This document shows, in pieces, positions 51,955 to 64,000 of a stretch of DNA of 64,000 bases. Numbering within the stretch: the stretch's first letter is position 1; each line of letters begins with the position of its first letter. The notes under the pieces were generated by a model. That model searched no databases and had not been told where the DNA came from. It was given only the letters and a program-made list of their open reading frames with translations. The stretch comes from Lineus longissimus (Eukaryota > Nemertea > Pilidiophora > Heteronemertea > Lineidae). A program made the position numbers and the translations under genes. The stretch covers positions 28,475,491 through 28,539,490 of the forward strand of contig NC_088310.1 in the NCBI RefSeq assembly GCF_910592395.1, read 5' to 3'.

Positions 51955-52250
51955 GGCTGGGGAGTTGCATCAGCCGAATGGCATCATCGTGAACTGAAAC
52001 TGCCCAAACCGATTGTTAAAAGTAGACTTGAGTTTTCCGCCCTCATCGAGCTCAATTTGATGATAGCCGCTGGCCAGATCAAGAGAAAACATGCTACCCT
52101 GCAGGGTTTCATACAATCCTCGATCGTCGGGAGAGGGTAGTTGTCCTTAATTGTACATGCATTTAGCTGACGGTAGTCTAGGCAAAATCGGAGCAATCCG
52201 TCCTTCTTCCGGACCAGTACGGGTGACGAGGACCAAGGTGATGAGCCTTT
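51955..52250 (-). pseudogene. Broken Ty3/gypsy-type reverse transcriptase fragment
   Basis: The minus strand encodes part of the palm/finger region of a Ty3/gypsy retrotransposon reverse transcriptase. One block (about 52240-52110) shows SPVLVRKKDG and LRFCLDYRQLN, followed by TIKDNYPLP. A second block (about 52100-51965) in another frame shows the LDLASGYHQ and MPFG motifs. The two blocks are separated by a frameshift, and the catalytic YxDD region and the rest of the polyprotein are missing. No long terminal repeats were noticed nearby. It is a dead fragment. Confidence 0.85.
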
Positions 52251-52659
52251 TCTACACCACAGCGAAGATTAGAGAATGGTTTAATCGAACTCCTGTTGGT
52301 CATTGGTTTAGAATATCGTTTTTCTTAAGAACTACAACTTTAGAGCGACATGGGGTCTTAAAATCATCCACTTAGCAATCCATTTGACTAATTAGCTACT
52401 CTACGATGCACTTGATTGGAGGTTGGAGTCCCCACTGCCAATTACAGATCCATCGATGGTTGATCGGGCACTTGAAGGTAACCTTAACAATCAATATGAA
52501 GGAAGGAAAATAATTTCGCTTGAAGTTACACACGATCATTTCGGGAAAAACCTGAAACAGCTGCCGACGTGCTTTTTCAAAATGATCCATGAAACAAGCC
52601 TGAACAAGATTGCAACATGACAGCTCAGATCTTTGGAACATACACTATTCTCTGAACTC

Positions 52660-52723
52660 AAACATGGCAGATCAGCACAGCAAAGTACAAGAAACATGGC
52701 AGATCAGCACAGCGAAGTACTAG
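52660..52723. repeat. 32-bp tandem duplication
   Basis: AAACATGGCAGATCAGCACA starts at 52660 and again at 52692, with one difference in the following bases. Confidence 0.85.
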
Positions 52724-52990
52724 GCGCAAAGGCAAGGATTATCTTCAAACAGGCATTATTTGCCTTTTAATGGACGAACAAGACATTATTGCCTGTCATC
52801 TTCATATGACCCCTGTCATGTAGAAACATCAAAGGCGAAGTATTTCATCAAGGTCTGTCGCCTTCCTTGGACAGTTTGGTGATTATCCCCGACCTGTCGC
52901 CAAGTGTAACGCGGGCACCGACAGATAAATCCGCCTTAACATGACATCTGAGGATGATCAGTTTGTTCCAGTGTGTGTAGCTACATCACG

Positions 52991-53680
52991 TAGCTCAACG
53001 GTGGGCAAGCTGGTACAAATGACTGCGTCAGTTGCAACATCATAGCCTCACGTTGGGCGAGCTGGAGCAACCTACTGCGTCTGTTGCAACATCATAGCCT
53101 CACGTTGGGCGAGCTGGAGCAACCTACTGCGTCAGTTGCAACATCATAGCCTCACGTTGGGCGAGCTGGAACAACCTACTGCGTCTGTTGCAACATCCTA
53201 TGGCCTCACATTGAGCTAGCTGGAACAAACGACTGCGTCTATTGCAACATCATAGCCTCACGTTGGGCGAGCTGGAGCAACCTACTGCGTCTGTTGCAAC
53301 ATCATAGCCTCACGTTGGGCGAGCTGGAACAAACGACTGCGTCTGTTGCAACATCCTATGGCCTCACATTGAGCTAGCTGGAACAAACGACTGCGTTTGT
53401 TGCAACATCATAGCCTCACGTTGGGCGAGCTGGAGCAACCTACTGCGTCTGTTGCAACATCATAGCCTCACGTTGGGCGAGCTGGAACAAACGACTGCGT
53501 CTGTTGCAACATCCTATGGCCTCACATTGAGCTAGCTGGAACAAACGACTGCGTCTGTTGCAACCACAATTAGCCTCACAATTTGCTTGCCAGAGCAAAC
53601 GTCCGCGTCTGTTGCAACATCACATAGCCTCACATTGAGCTAGCTGGAACAAACGACTCTGTGTTTTGCTGCATCATTCA
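52991..53680. repeat. About 52-bp tandem array with 158-bp higher-order period
   Basis: About 13 monomers contain GCCTCACGTTGGGCGAGCTG, then an ACTGCGTCTGTTGCAACAT-like end. A variant form with TGGCCTCACATTGAGCTAGC recurs at 53201, 53359 and 53517, exactly 158 bases apart, so three monomers form a higher-order unit in the central part. The last monomers are more diverged. Confidence 0.92.
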
Positions 53681-56600
53681 GCCCCACCTTAGGCTGACAC
53701 TTTCATCTAGAAGCTGATACTTATCGGGAGCTAAATGCCTGACATTGAAATTCCTGATTGGTCGATATTACTCCCCTCAAAGTTTCTAGCAATGTGAACG
53801 AGCCAGTTGGCAGTGTCCTTGCGGTATCGAGTGTGGTGGGCTTATAAAATGTTAACAATGCGACCAACAGTAAGAGCACTGAGTTGGATTATACGAAAGT
53901 TATTGTGTGTACCATGCTATGATCTGTCATCATCGTGGTCACCAACATCATCATCAGCTACTCCTTGAGAGAGATCATGTCTTGTCGACCATGAGAAATT
54001 CAGTAACATGCTAATCTCTGGGCCATCCGTGTATTAGATACCATCTAGTTTACCCTTAGACCTTATCGTTTTCTGAAAACTGTTTAAAGAAATTACGAAT
54101 TGTCGTGGTGGACACAAATGTCTTAGATGAGAAAAACCCTGTTTTATTGGGAATAGAATAACATTTTGTCATAGAATATCCCTCGTCAGACCCCTAACCG
54201 GAATAATATCATCGGCATTACAAACTGTATCATCAGATACTGTCTTAAGAAGACGAATGACCCATAGACAAGATTCTATGTTCTCAGCTAGCTATTTCAT
54301 CATGTGGATCGGACTTACATGAACGCTCATAAAAACAGAGCTTTACGATAAGTTTATAGGAGCACCGCACATAAGGCTGGCTGCTCGATTCCCACCTCTT
54401 TCGAGCGTTTGGCCAGTGAGAATCGATACTTGTTGATGTCGTCGCTTGTATCAACGAGTAGACATGTATTTATACAGACGGCCTAACAGAATCAGACATC
54501 ACTTCCACTAAACAAATTATAGAGAACACTCTCTGACACATGAACGAGCAATCTGATGGACACATTTGCCAGCAGCGATAGAATCTCCTACTTTATCCAT
54601 CAGCAGTTAGAAGGGATGACAGACTTGACATTTAGTTTGTATGCAAACACGAAAACTTGATAGAAAAGAAGCCAACGCTGATATAAGTGTTTCCTTTTTC
54701 AAACACAGAGTAAGTTCTTAAATAAATGTCCATTTGTATGCGCTTTACCATAGTGATTGTGTTCAGGACTATCTCGTTTCTCACTTGCACAAATTGAGCC
54801 AAGAAAAACAAACTTGCTTCGTTTCTCTAATCATCAGTTTCCCTCTGGCGAGTTCAGTTTTTTACCAATGTTGTGGGTTTGAATGAAAGAATGTTGTGAA
54901 TTATGCGGAACAAGAAGGGAGGACATTAGAGCTCTCCACGGGGCATGGATAATCAAGTGGACATGTTCAGATTTTGTAACTCTCGACCACGAGAACTAAT
55001 TTCGTCTTGGAGCAGACGTCATTTGATGATGAAACACGTCTGTTTGAATCTATCACACTTTTAAACATCGTTGCAAAGGCAGTTTATTTCCCTGGCCCGG
55101 TTGATACTGGTGTTAATTTAACCTGACGTTTAATCAATGGGCTTAACAGAAGGAGATAACACCAAATCGAGTTAACGCCAGTTTTAGGCGCTGCTCGTTC
55201 TTATCAGCTGAAGTATGGGTTTGTTTGTCTCCATTGGCTACCCTTCAAGCTCTACAGCACAGATATGCTTAAAAACACCGGATGCTGGGCATTGGTTTTG
55301 CAGACATTATCTGAGGTATTGATGAACCAAGATTGCATGCCATTTTCTGCGGATGCATCGTTACAAGGCGAATGGCTCATAATGAGATACCTGTTGCTTC
55401 AAGTCTAGTGAACGAATAATGAGAAACCAATTCTAGGAAAACCCTCAGCCATTGTCATTGTCAGATGTCTATTTTCTTTTGTGACTAAAATAAAAAGCAT
55501 GTAACCAAGAGGGAAAACTGTCATCAGCACTGTATCTTCTCGACCAAGGCAGCTCAGCTAGTTGCCATAACGTAAGTCCTCCATCTGATGTTCATGTCGC
55601 TTGTTACGAAAAGGTCAACAGATGTTCGCTGCCAAGAGCACAGAATTGTATGACTTAATCAGGGAAACGTTTGACTTCCACAGGCGATTAGTCAAAACAA
55701 TGTTTATCTCATCATTGTGGAATCGAGAGGGTAGAAAAAGATTCAAGCCTAGGACACGGCCTCTCGTTCACCCAGTGGTCACTGCTCATTGCATTGTACA
55801 CGATGTACAGTAGACAGTGAAAACTTAGAATGTTGGCTGTTCAACCATAGTGTGAGGATAAAGACTTTTTATCAAAGCCAACCGTGTGTTACACAGTGAA
55901 CGTATGGCTTCAAGTTCTTAGCTTATGATTCTGAAAGACAAAGGCCAGCCTTGATCAATTGAAGTAACCAGGAAAAGCCATCAGGACATCGCGTGGGCTA
56001 TTACAATAGTTAAATGTGACATGTTGTTAAGCGTGCGTGTTACGTAGTACAAATGAATTGTTACAGTCATCGGACAAAGGTGACACGGAACTCAAAGGAG
56101 AAGGGTCTCACTTGCTAGTGAGCAGTTGACTGGCTGACGACGTTGATGAATCTTCAACTGAATACTTGCGGAGTTCGGTTGATTATCTGGTGGCAGGTTT
56201 TTCAACTCTTATGAAGCTGCGAATGACGAACTATAAGAAGTCTGTATATGTACTTTGTAGCCGACTTTTGGGGGGAATGTGCGCGATTCTTCGTACGCAG
56301 GGGCTGCCAAAGCTACCTATTTATAATGTATTGATGATAATCGAAACGGAAACTTGACAGACACGGATGTTATTATCATGTCCGAGTTACAGCCCGGACA
56401 TGGCGAACATTGACAGCTGGCTTATCGTGATGGAGAACATGTATCGGTAACTGAGATGAATTCATACATTTCATAACATAACAGCTTCTCGAGAACAGGC
56501 ACCAGCCTCTGCATGGGTCATTCTAACAGACCGCTCATAATATGGTAGGATATGGCATCCCCATCAGCAAGTGAGTCGAAGGTTTCACTCCAGCCATGCC

Positions 56601-59462
56601 TTGCCAGCCATGCATCTCCACAGACAATAAAGAAGATTCGGACACATAAAGAAGCTCCCACTTGGCTGAATGCGTTCTAATTGACAGGACTGAATGATTG
56701 AAAACTCAGGAACTACGACAAGTAAATCTCAAGCACACAAATTTGTGACCGCAATCTGCTTCAAAATCACATCAGTAAATTATACTCCGACTCAGCAGTT
56801 AAAAGAGATGAACCTTTTTTTGATGAACTGAGCCTCATGAAAGTCGTAGAAACAAACAAAGGTCTCTCACTGCGCCCGATTGCTAACTGACTGAAAACCC
56901 GGGAAGTCCGACAACTGTGCCTGTAAATCACACGAGACGAGTTTACATGGCATTTGATGGCGATCAGTGGCAACCATTTGATCACGACAGAAAGCAATCG
57001 TTTCAATATCTTGCCGGCTTCCTTTAATCGACTTGAAACTTACTGAATTGCCCTGAAATGGTTCTGTATGAGCTGCAATTCGGTCAGATTTCAAAATTTT
57101 AAGTGTCGGAAATGTGTTTGATTGCATTTAAAATCAATGAATGGTGCATATCGAATAATGTGGCAACTGAAAGAGGCTTGGTAATGGCTTGTCTCCTTAC
57201 TAATTTTGCCAACCCACTATGCGCGGTGCCTTATGCTGAGCTACACTTTTCATCATCACATGTCTGACATCTTTATAGACAGTGGATAAGATTGCTAACG
57301 AAGCCTAGCATCATGATAGCAGGCGTCTATGATTGGTCAGTATCCCCGGGGTGATATCACATTACTGCCTGTCAAAGAGAAGATCACTGCCAGTCATCTG
57401 GCAGGCGAATTAAGGCACTTTACGTGACTGTCTCTAAAGAACATGGATATCTGTGAGTCTGGACAGAGGTATTCGATATACCAAAGCCATTATAGCAATT
57501 TTCTTTAAGCCATTAATCCATAGGAAGCCAAAGAACAGAGTCCATTATTAACCTTATAAAGGAAATTGCTTTTTGTGTTGGTGGCTGTCTCAGCGTGGTT
57601 TTCCATGGCCCTATAGCCAAAATACGTGGAACTTTCTGAGGAACAGCCCACATACAACTCTAGTTTATACGTATGATCTGTATACCCTCAATACGGCTAC
57701 ATGACGATGATCACAAATGTAACATAGGAGTGATGATATAAATGAGGATCTGGTGAATAAAGTTCAAGTTGCAAGAAGAACAACATTCAACCTTTGGTTA
57801 AGCTGTTGTGATGACGAATGCGTCTTGATAAAACCGTCCTTGAAGTTATGTCCTTTCCCTTGCCGGATATTACATCCGTTCATCAGACGTCAACATCTCT
57901 TGCATTTGCACTGCATCTGTTATTTCGACAAATAGATGACTTGAACATTCCAGAACGCCGCAGCTGTGAAATCGACCGATAATAATGATGATAACATGGT
58001 TCTTATTGTTCGGTCAGTCTTCGATTGTTCTATAGAAAACAAACCTAAGTCAGAAAGAAAGATATGATATGGCAAGGAATAAATGAATGAAGTGGTCATT
58101 CACGACGACGCTGAAAATACCCCTCTGTGCTCGCCTTCCTGTCACTATCACTATTGGCTGAGCGCATTTCCTGCAGAGGGAGCATCAAAGCTGTGTGTAC
58201 AGAGACCGTTATTACTCGCCGGTAAATATACACACGCCAACAAATCACAATACTTTCATAGCAATTGCTGATTATGTTGAATAATTGCTGACTTAATGGT
58301 AGACATGTGATACCTTGTGAAACTGGAGGGAGGATGTTGGACCATGGCGTATCATCTTGCGATAGCGCATGAGTTATTCTGTAGACCTTTGATGTTCGAG
58401 CTGAACAAAGTGTACTTTTATATTGAATAACACGCTTGACTAAATCTTTGGAGTCTTTTGTAAAAGCAAGAAGTGTTGACATGTCCTCTCACTCTTATCT
58501 CTGAACGCCAGTATTTATTCCACTTACCTAATGGAATATTGGCCTATCGAGTAGATTGAACTCATTTCGAATTGAATTATTAATCAAACTCGAGACGGAC
58601 GCTCTTTTTTACAAACAGTATCATGAACTACTGACATTTACGACAACAACGTACAAGTGGGATCCATCCTGAAGAAAAGATAAGCTTTGTGTAAACATCA
58701 TCCCTATCCCATTATACATGGTTATTTTCAGAGTCTTTTAATGAAAGACCTGCTATCATGTAGTGGTGTCAAACCACATCACTGGGTTACATGGATCTCA
58801 CAGAGCGTCATCAACCAGCCTGCAGATCAACGATGACACGCCATTCGTACCCGTACCAGTTGTATGGCAGTGACAACTGTCATAACTGCGCTATTACAAG
58901 ACTCTCACAAAATCCGCCCCGAGGAAACTCTTTTGAACAAGTTCTTATCCAATGTTACTGATCCATCCGATGGTTTCACATATCCAATTAGTGAACAAAT
59001 GTATCCACCGTGATCATGCCCAATCGTTTTGTTTTAGATGTTTGTCATATGTCTAGACGAATCAATCAGGATAGAGTAAGCCTACACCAATCCCATCATA
59101 CCTATCTAAAGGATTAAGTTTACCAAGTTGTGGACTTTGCACGAGTTGCAACATCCGCGCATTGGCGACGTCCAAGGGTTTCCCGATATTGATAGTAACA
59201 ATAGTATAAGAAACCCAACTGTACTTAAAACAAATACAAACTATCAATCATACCGTGTTGGCAAGGCTACCGGGTAGTTTGGGTCTCTCCCTGGCCAAGT
59301 AATTACGGGTTATTTACCCATAAAATGCCAGAACCTTTTGCTGGCTTGATCACCGTGTTATTAATCACAATCAAATGAGAGAGCAAGACATTTCTCATAG
59401 CTACGATAATAATGCATTTCCTTGCCAAGAATGTCATCAGATAATACCTTCATTGAGTCTGG
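53681..59462. other. Gene-poor region
   Basis: I see no supported gene or strong repeat. Minus-strand frames at 56767-57127 and 58096-58482 and short plus-strand frames show no motif or splice structure that I can defend. Confidence 0.45.
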
Positions 59463-61130
59463 CTAAGCGGGTTCATTACAGGCTTGATACTGCTGAAGGG
59501 AGCTGGCTATGAAATAGTTTGCGTAACAAAGGCAAGGTCTGCCTGGGATGTTGAGACTTGAAATGTGGCCCACTGTAACACAGTCAGAGTGCAGTCCATG
59601 CTCCGCTGAGCTAAGTAGTCTATCATAGAATATATCTGATTCACCAAGAAGAAGAATGCCTTGAGAAGAAGCCGAGAAGCCCACTAAAGCATCACCAGAA
59701 GATGGTGCTGTACTTCTGAGTTTATGCTCCATACCAGAATCAAGAGAGTGAGTTACCGGTGACAAGAATACGATACATCCAGTTGAAGCCAGTAAGATGG
59801 CATGTAATTGACTTTGTAGCCATCTCCACAACAGAATTGTTAAAAATGTGTTATATTCCATATTTCCCTTTTAGTAAAATTTGAGAGTCTCATTTTGGCA
59901 ACATGATAGAGAAGTCCATAGATGAACTCTGGCCCCATCTTTAAAGAATATGAAATGATATTGACCCCAAGTTCTACTATACCGAACAAAGTAAACACCA
60001 GTGTTTGGATTGTCCTTTTGGCCGACTCTCATTAAGCCAAATGTCGTCTGCTTATCTTGCTGATCATTGTTTATTTTGACCGGGGCTTGTTGAGGGTTTG
60101 TTTTACTATGGTTTATCCACCTTTTCCAATTCCAGAGCAAACCCCGCACGAATTGATTACATTTCCGAAATCCATTTGTTAAATCGGGCACATTGTTAGG
60201 AACTCAGTCTCTGGTGATGCAAACTGGGGGTTTTCTGTCTTTATATCATATTTCATGCGCACTACAAATCAAGATCTACGACCTCTGGGAGGGCAACTCT
60301 AACCAAAGGTTTAACGTCTGTTGGTAGTCGGAATCGGCTGATGGTATTTGGTCCATCAGCAGACGTCAGCTTGGCGCACCGTAACATGACATCAGAGCGT
60401 AGTTGTCTCAGCGTTTGCTTGAGTCACTCTCGATCTCTTCATAAATTCAGTTGTTCGTCTCTATAAAGCTGGTTATGAAGGCAAGTTTCTTCAAGGCAAA
60501 TGTCTTTCCCAATGATTGCCTATCTGCAATACCCTATTCATATCCTCAAATACCACATGTTCAACTTCTAAATTATTCTCTGCCCCGTGCAAAATCCATT
60601 TGCAGACGTTCTTTCCAGCGTAGAGTTATGTTTTTTTCTTGTTCAACTAGTGATTGCTGTGAGCGTCTGGTGATGATTGTCAACATTCTGACCCTCATGA
60701 CTTCGACACAGTCACGCAAATGATTTAAATCGACAAAGTACCAGGTGATGCCACTGAGGGTCAGGATCATTGATGCTGCCTTTGGGGCCCTTTTTTCATC
60801 TTGATCACCATTGGAAGGTATTTACATCTCATCAAATCAAAGTACTGTACATTTATAGGGAGTACCATGAGAGTCTTGAGGCCTTCGATCATGATGGTAA
60901 CTAAAGCAACCTCACAAAAAACAGAATCTACATGGGTGTTTTGGAACACGATTACCGTGTTTTCCTCTGTATGGGTAATGGTCTCATTCAAACGTGATGA
61001 TCACGCCTGCATGCCTCTCTTGGGGCAGTGGTTTACCATTAGTTTTCCTACGGTTTTAAGCCGTCCATGAGCTTCAGAAGGCAGCATGTAGTCTCTCTAC
61101 AGCATTTAAAGCCAGGCTTCCTTTGAGAAT
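59463..61130 (-). other. Unassigned coding-like relic on the minus strand
   Basis: Four minus-strand frames follow each other with small offsets: 60991-60767, 60770-60573, 60191-59871 and 59861-59463. They have protein-like composition (for example VMRVRMLTIITRRSQQSLVE and NPNTGVYFVRYSRTWGQYHF). Stops between them and the absence of good splice sites suggest a decayed gene or transposon. I do not recognise the family, and chance cannot be excluded. Confidence 0.2.
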
Positions 61131-62969
61131 ACTGCGGGACTGATGATGCTTCTTCACCTTGAGCAGAAAAAAAGGGAAAAAAATATTTGGACTTGAAACA
61201 TGTTTCAATGTTATACTAGGATATGTGACTTCTGACAAAACTCCAACCAATTGCTTTTTATCTCATCTCAATTCAGGAATACATTTAAATATATTGAGCG
61301 CTTAATCATGCTTAAGATAGGCCATACATGTAACTTGACTCAATTACTCGTTCACGAATTATTTTCCTTCCACCAAATGAATGCCCTCGGGTGAAAAACA
61401 AAACACTCTTTTCGAATCGATACTTTCTCATTTGCTGGTAATCGGAAACGAATTTCTTCAAAAACGGATAATATGGTGATGGCTGCATCTGCCACTTAAC
61501 TTTTATAGAGAATAAACTACTCTGAAGAAATGAGGAGTAAGTTTTTTCGAAAGATGTTCCAGTAGATGAACAGTTAGCTCCTTTACCTTATACCTGAAGA
61601 CGAACTAAGATAAAATCATGTCTAATCTTTTCATTTTTGACATCATTGAGATCGCACGACATCGGTAAGTGAAAGCAAAAAGCAATTTTTTTACAAAAAT
61701 TGCAAACCACCCAAGCATTGGTGGCTGTAATTGGTTTTATTAAAAACGTCTTTGAAAACAAGATTGGTTTCGTCTAATTAAGCCTATCTAGACTCACCAA
61801 AATGAGCATTTCCGCAGATTTAAGGTGTTTTATATCAAATGTGTTTTTTTCTGCGGATAGAGATAGACCAAGCTTGATCCATAAGAAAAAAACCTACTCC
61901 TAAGAATCAACAAATAAACATCTCAAATATCTTCACGTATCAACCATTCTGCCTGAATCCATAGAAATTGATCGCTCATAGATATAAAACCTTGAAAAAG
62001 ATTTCTCTGCAAAATGGCGTGTGAATGTAATGCAGACAGTTCACCTCCACCGTCAGTTGGATGATTTCGTCTGCTTGGTAGAAAAAAATGGAACTAATTT
62101 CGTGCTAACAGGCTAATTGCCCTAAAGTGACACCTGAAACGTTCTCGGAAGGTTCTTCCACGAGATGACTGACTGCCACTGAGAACCAGTAATCAAGGAA
62201 AGAAGCAAGAGAAAGGAGAAATGATGTTGACCGAAAGACAGGTGATAGAGATTGCATCAAATCACATTCCAATGTGAGACTATGAAGTCCCATCATTCCC
62301 TCTTCAACAACTCAGCTCAGCTCGATGACATTTATAAAATCTTTTTTCTAAAAACCGCGACATTGAAATTGAAAATTCAACAGGATTACATCAGTTTGTT
62401 TTTTTCGTAATGCATTCTAACGCCATAACTCAGCATCTTGCATGAAATCATTACATCGGCGTCGACAAGAACCGCACTGACTGAGTGAATGTTGTAAAGT
62501 GATTCTGAGGTTATCAAATATCAATGATTTTTTCTAGGATAATTGCAGAAAGACAAAGGAGGAGGCAAAGCTGTTGAGTGCTCATAATTTCGTTTCAAAA
62601 CAACGACTGCTGTGGCAGAGTCCTTGATCGATGGTAACTAGCTGATAACAGAGTGGTGCTGCTCGGCTGAGCTGGTGCCAAAATCTAAGGCAAATTGATA
62701 AAATGGAAACCAAACACGGATGCATCTTCTTCAATGCAATGACATGAACTTGCAGCGGAAGCCAAATAATCGTTGAAATGTGCTTTAGACGTCCTTGTCA
62801 AGACATATATTCCGTTCAGCTTTGGCAGCTCTTGTCTCGGTTGTGACATGGTGTATTGGAAAACCATGGATCGAGTAAGATTTGGCAAACCGTCTGATGT
62901 CTTAACTGGAGGCCCTGTGGGGAAATTAAGAGCTTAGCGTATGCACTGATTGGTTTGTCTTGTAGTGGA
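61131..62969. other. AT-rich spacer, nothing recognised
   Basis: Short open frames only (for example 62105-62296 minus), with no motif or repeat that I can support. Confidence 0.45.
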
Positions 62970-63275
62970 GGGTCTCGGGATCTTCTCGCTGAGAGGACAG
63001 CCCATGAGGCTGGACCAGGTACTTCAGGCATCTTGGGTTAAGGAGAGTAGGGTAACTACGGGCTACTGGTATGGGTCTCGGGATCTTCTTGCTGAGAGGA
63101 CAGCCCATGAGGCTGGACCAGGTACTTCAGGCATCTTGGGTTAGCGAGAGTAGGGTAACTACGGGCTACTGGTATGGGTCTCGGGATCTTCTTGCTGAGA
63201 GGACAGCCCATGAGGCTGGACCAGGTACTTCAGGCATCTTGGGTTAGCGAGAGTAGGGTAACTACGGGATGTCGA
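62970..63275. repeat. 103-bp tandem repeat, three copies
   Basis: GGGTCTCGGGATCTTCT begins at 62970, 63073 and 63176, exactly 103 bases apart. Each copy contains GAGAGGACAGCCCATGAGGC and ends with GTAGGGTAACTACGGG. Copies 2 and 3 are nearly identical; copy 1 differs slightly. Confidence 0.95.
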
Positions 63276-64000
63276 GGCAGGAGAACATAAGGCACATTGA
63301 GACTTGCTTTCCTCCCTCGACATGTGTTTATTATGCATGCTTTATACATGTATGGAGTCCCATGGACACGGAACAGTCAATTCAAAGCGGCCTCTGGATT
63401 ATGGAATCGGCTCTTTAGACTCCATCCATACATGCGTATATAATTTGGGGGAAACGGTTAAAAGTGTTCTGTTACAAAGTAGCAGAACGTAAAACCTCTA
63501 AAATACTGTAACATGGTAGCAGAGCGTAGTTTTGCTACACGAGCTACCCTAATCCCCCTATCTGGCACTATGCCGACAAGAGAAAATGAACCAATTATTC
63601 GAAATAGCACGAACTAATTATTACCGTTGCGTAAGAAAACACCGCGAACGTTGTCCTTGAAATACGTTTTGATTACATCGCATCGGCAAAGAAGCGACTG
63701 CAAACTGTCTTCACCGAAAAGACCTCCGGCACCAATCATCACCAAACTAACCATGTTTATCGCTAACGATGCCTGAACAAACCATCCCTGGCTGTTGTGG
63801 CATTTTATGAAATTAATTTGTAATTGACTGTGTAACTAGGCTGGAAGCTTGATAAAGTGAGAGATGGGGAGATGCGGTTCCACCAGTAAGCTTTAATATA
63901 AACAGCTACAGGATGAATGGTAGATTCACAACCAGGAAGGATGTAGTGTGTCCCTACCATTGGAGTTGTTTCGGGAAAAGACCTTTTCTTGTATCGCCGA
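63276..64000. other. Right edge of the window, no supported gene
   Basis: No open frame here shows a recognisable motif or splice context. Confidence 0.45.

Overview
This window is nuclear DNA from an animal. Genes are split into short exons with GT..AG introns, intergenic space is large, many unrelated minisatellites are present, and AATAAA signals follow several genes. The protein families (a TREK-like two-pore K+ channel pair, an 8-exon prostaglandin reductase 2 homologue, and one type-A LGR of the FSHR/TSHR/LGR1 family with one LRR per exon) fit an invertebrate bilaterian, probably a marine lophotrochozoan or invertebrate deuterostome. I cannot name the species. All gene models were read by eye from splice sites, reading phase and remembered family sequences; no alignment or search was run.

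Layout. 2.36-11.5 kb (+): two tandem K2P potassium-channel genes with identical exon-intron design (337 and 327 aa). 13.46-17.02 kb (+): a complete PTGR2-like reductase (359 aa). 17.5-18.7 kb: a 17-bp minisatellite of about 72 units. 21.75-22.06 kb (+): a possible terminal exon of an unidentified gene. 22.3-23.9 kb: a hairpin-bearing satellite of about 68 bp. 24.37-37.69 kb (-): a glycoprotein-hormone-receptor-like LGR in which seven LRR exons and the hinge/7TM exon can be read; the signal-peptide exon is not found. Its introns hold a 999-bp tandem duplication, a 33-bp minisatellite ending about 20 bp from a splice donor, and a possible nested plus-strand gene end. 39.44-46.89 kb: a recent 3.73-kb tandem duplication, each unit carrying a three-exon gene for a small secreted protein with two PAN/apple-like domains, a foldback element in intron 2 and a promoter-like motif cluster at its end. 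46.9-64 kb: mostly gene-poor, with a solo foldback arm, a broken Ty3/gypsy reverse-transcriptase relic, two tandem arrays and an unassigned coding-like relic on the minus strand.

The genes do not form a pathway. The main story is local duplication at several scales: the K2P pair, the PAN pair, the 999-bp block and at least five tandem arrays. The most interesting points are the conversion-like pattern in the K2P exons, the clustered replacement changes between the PAN paralogues with a promoter-like block at the unit junction, and the minisatellite pressed against an LGR splice donor.
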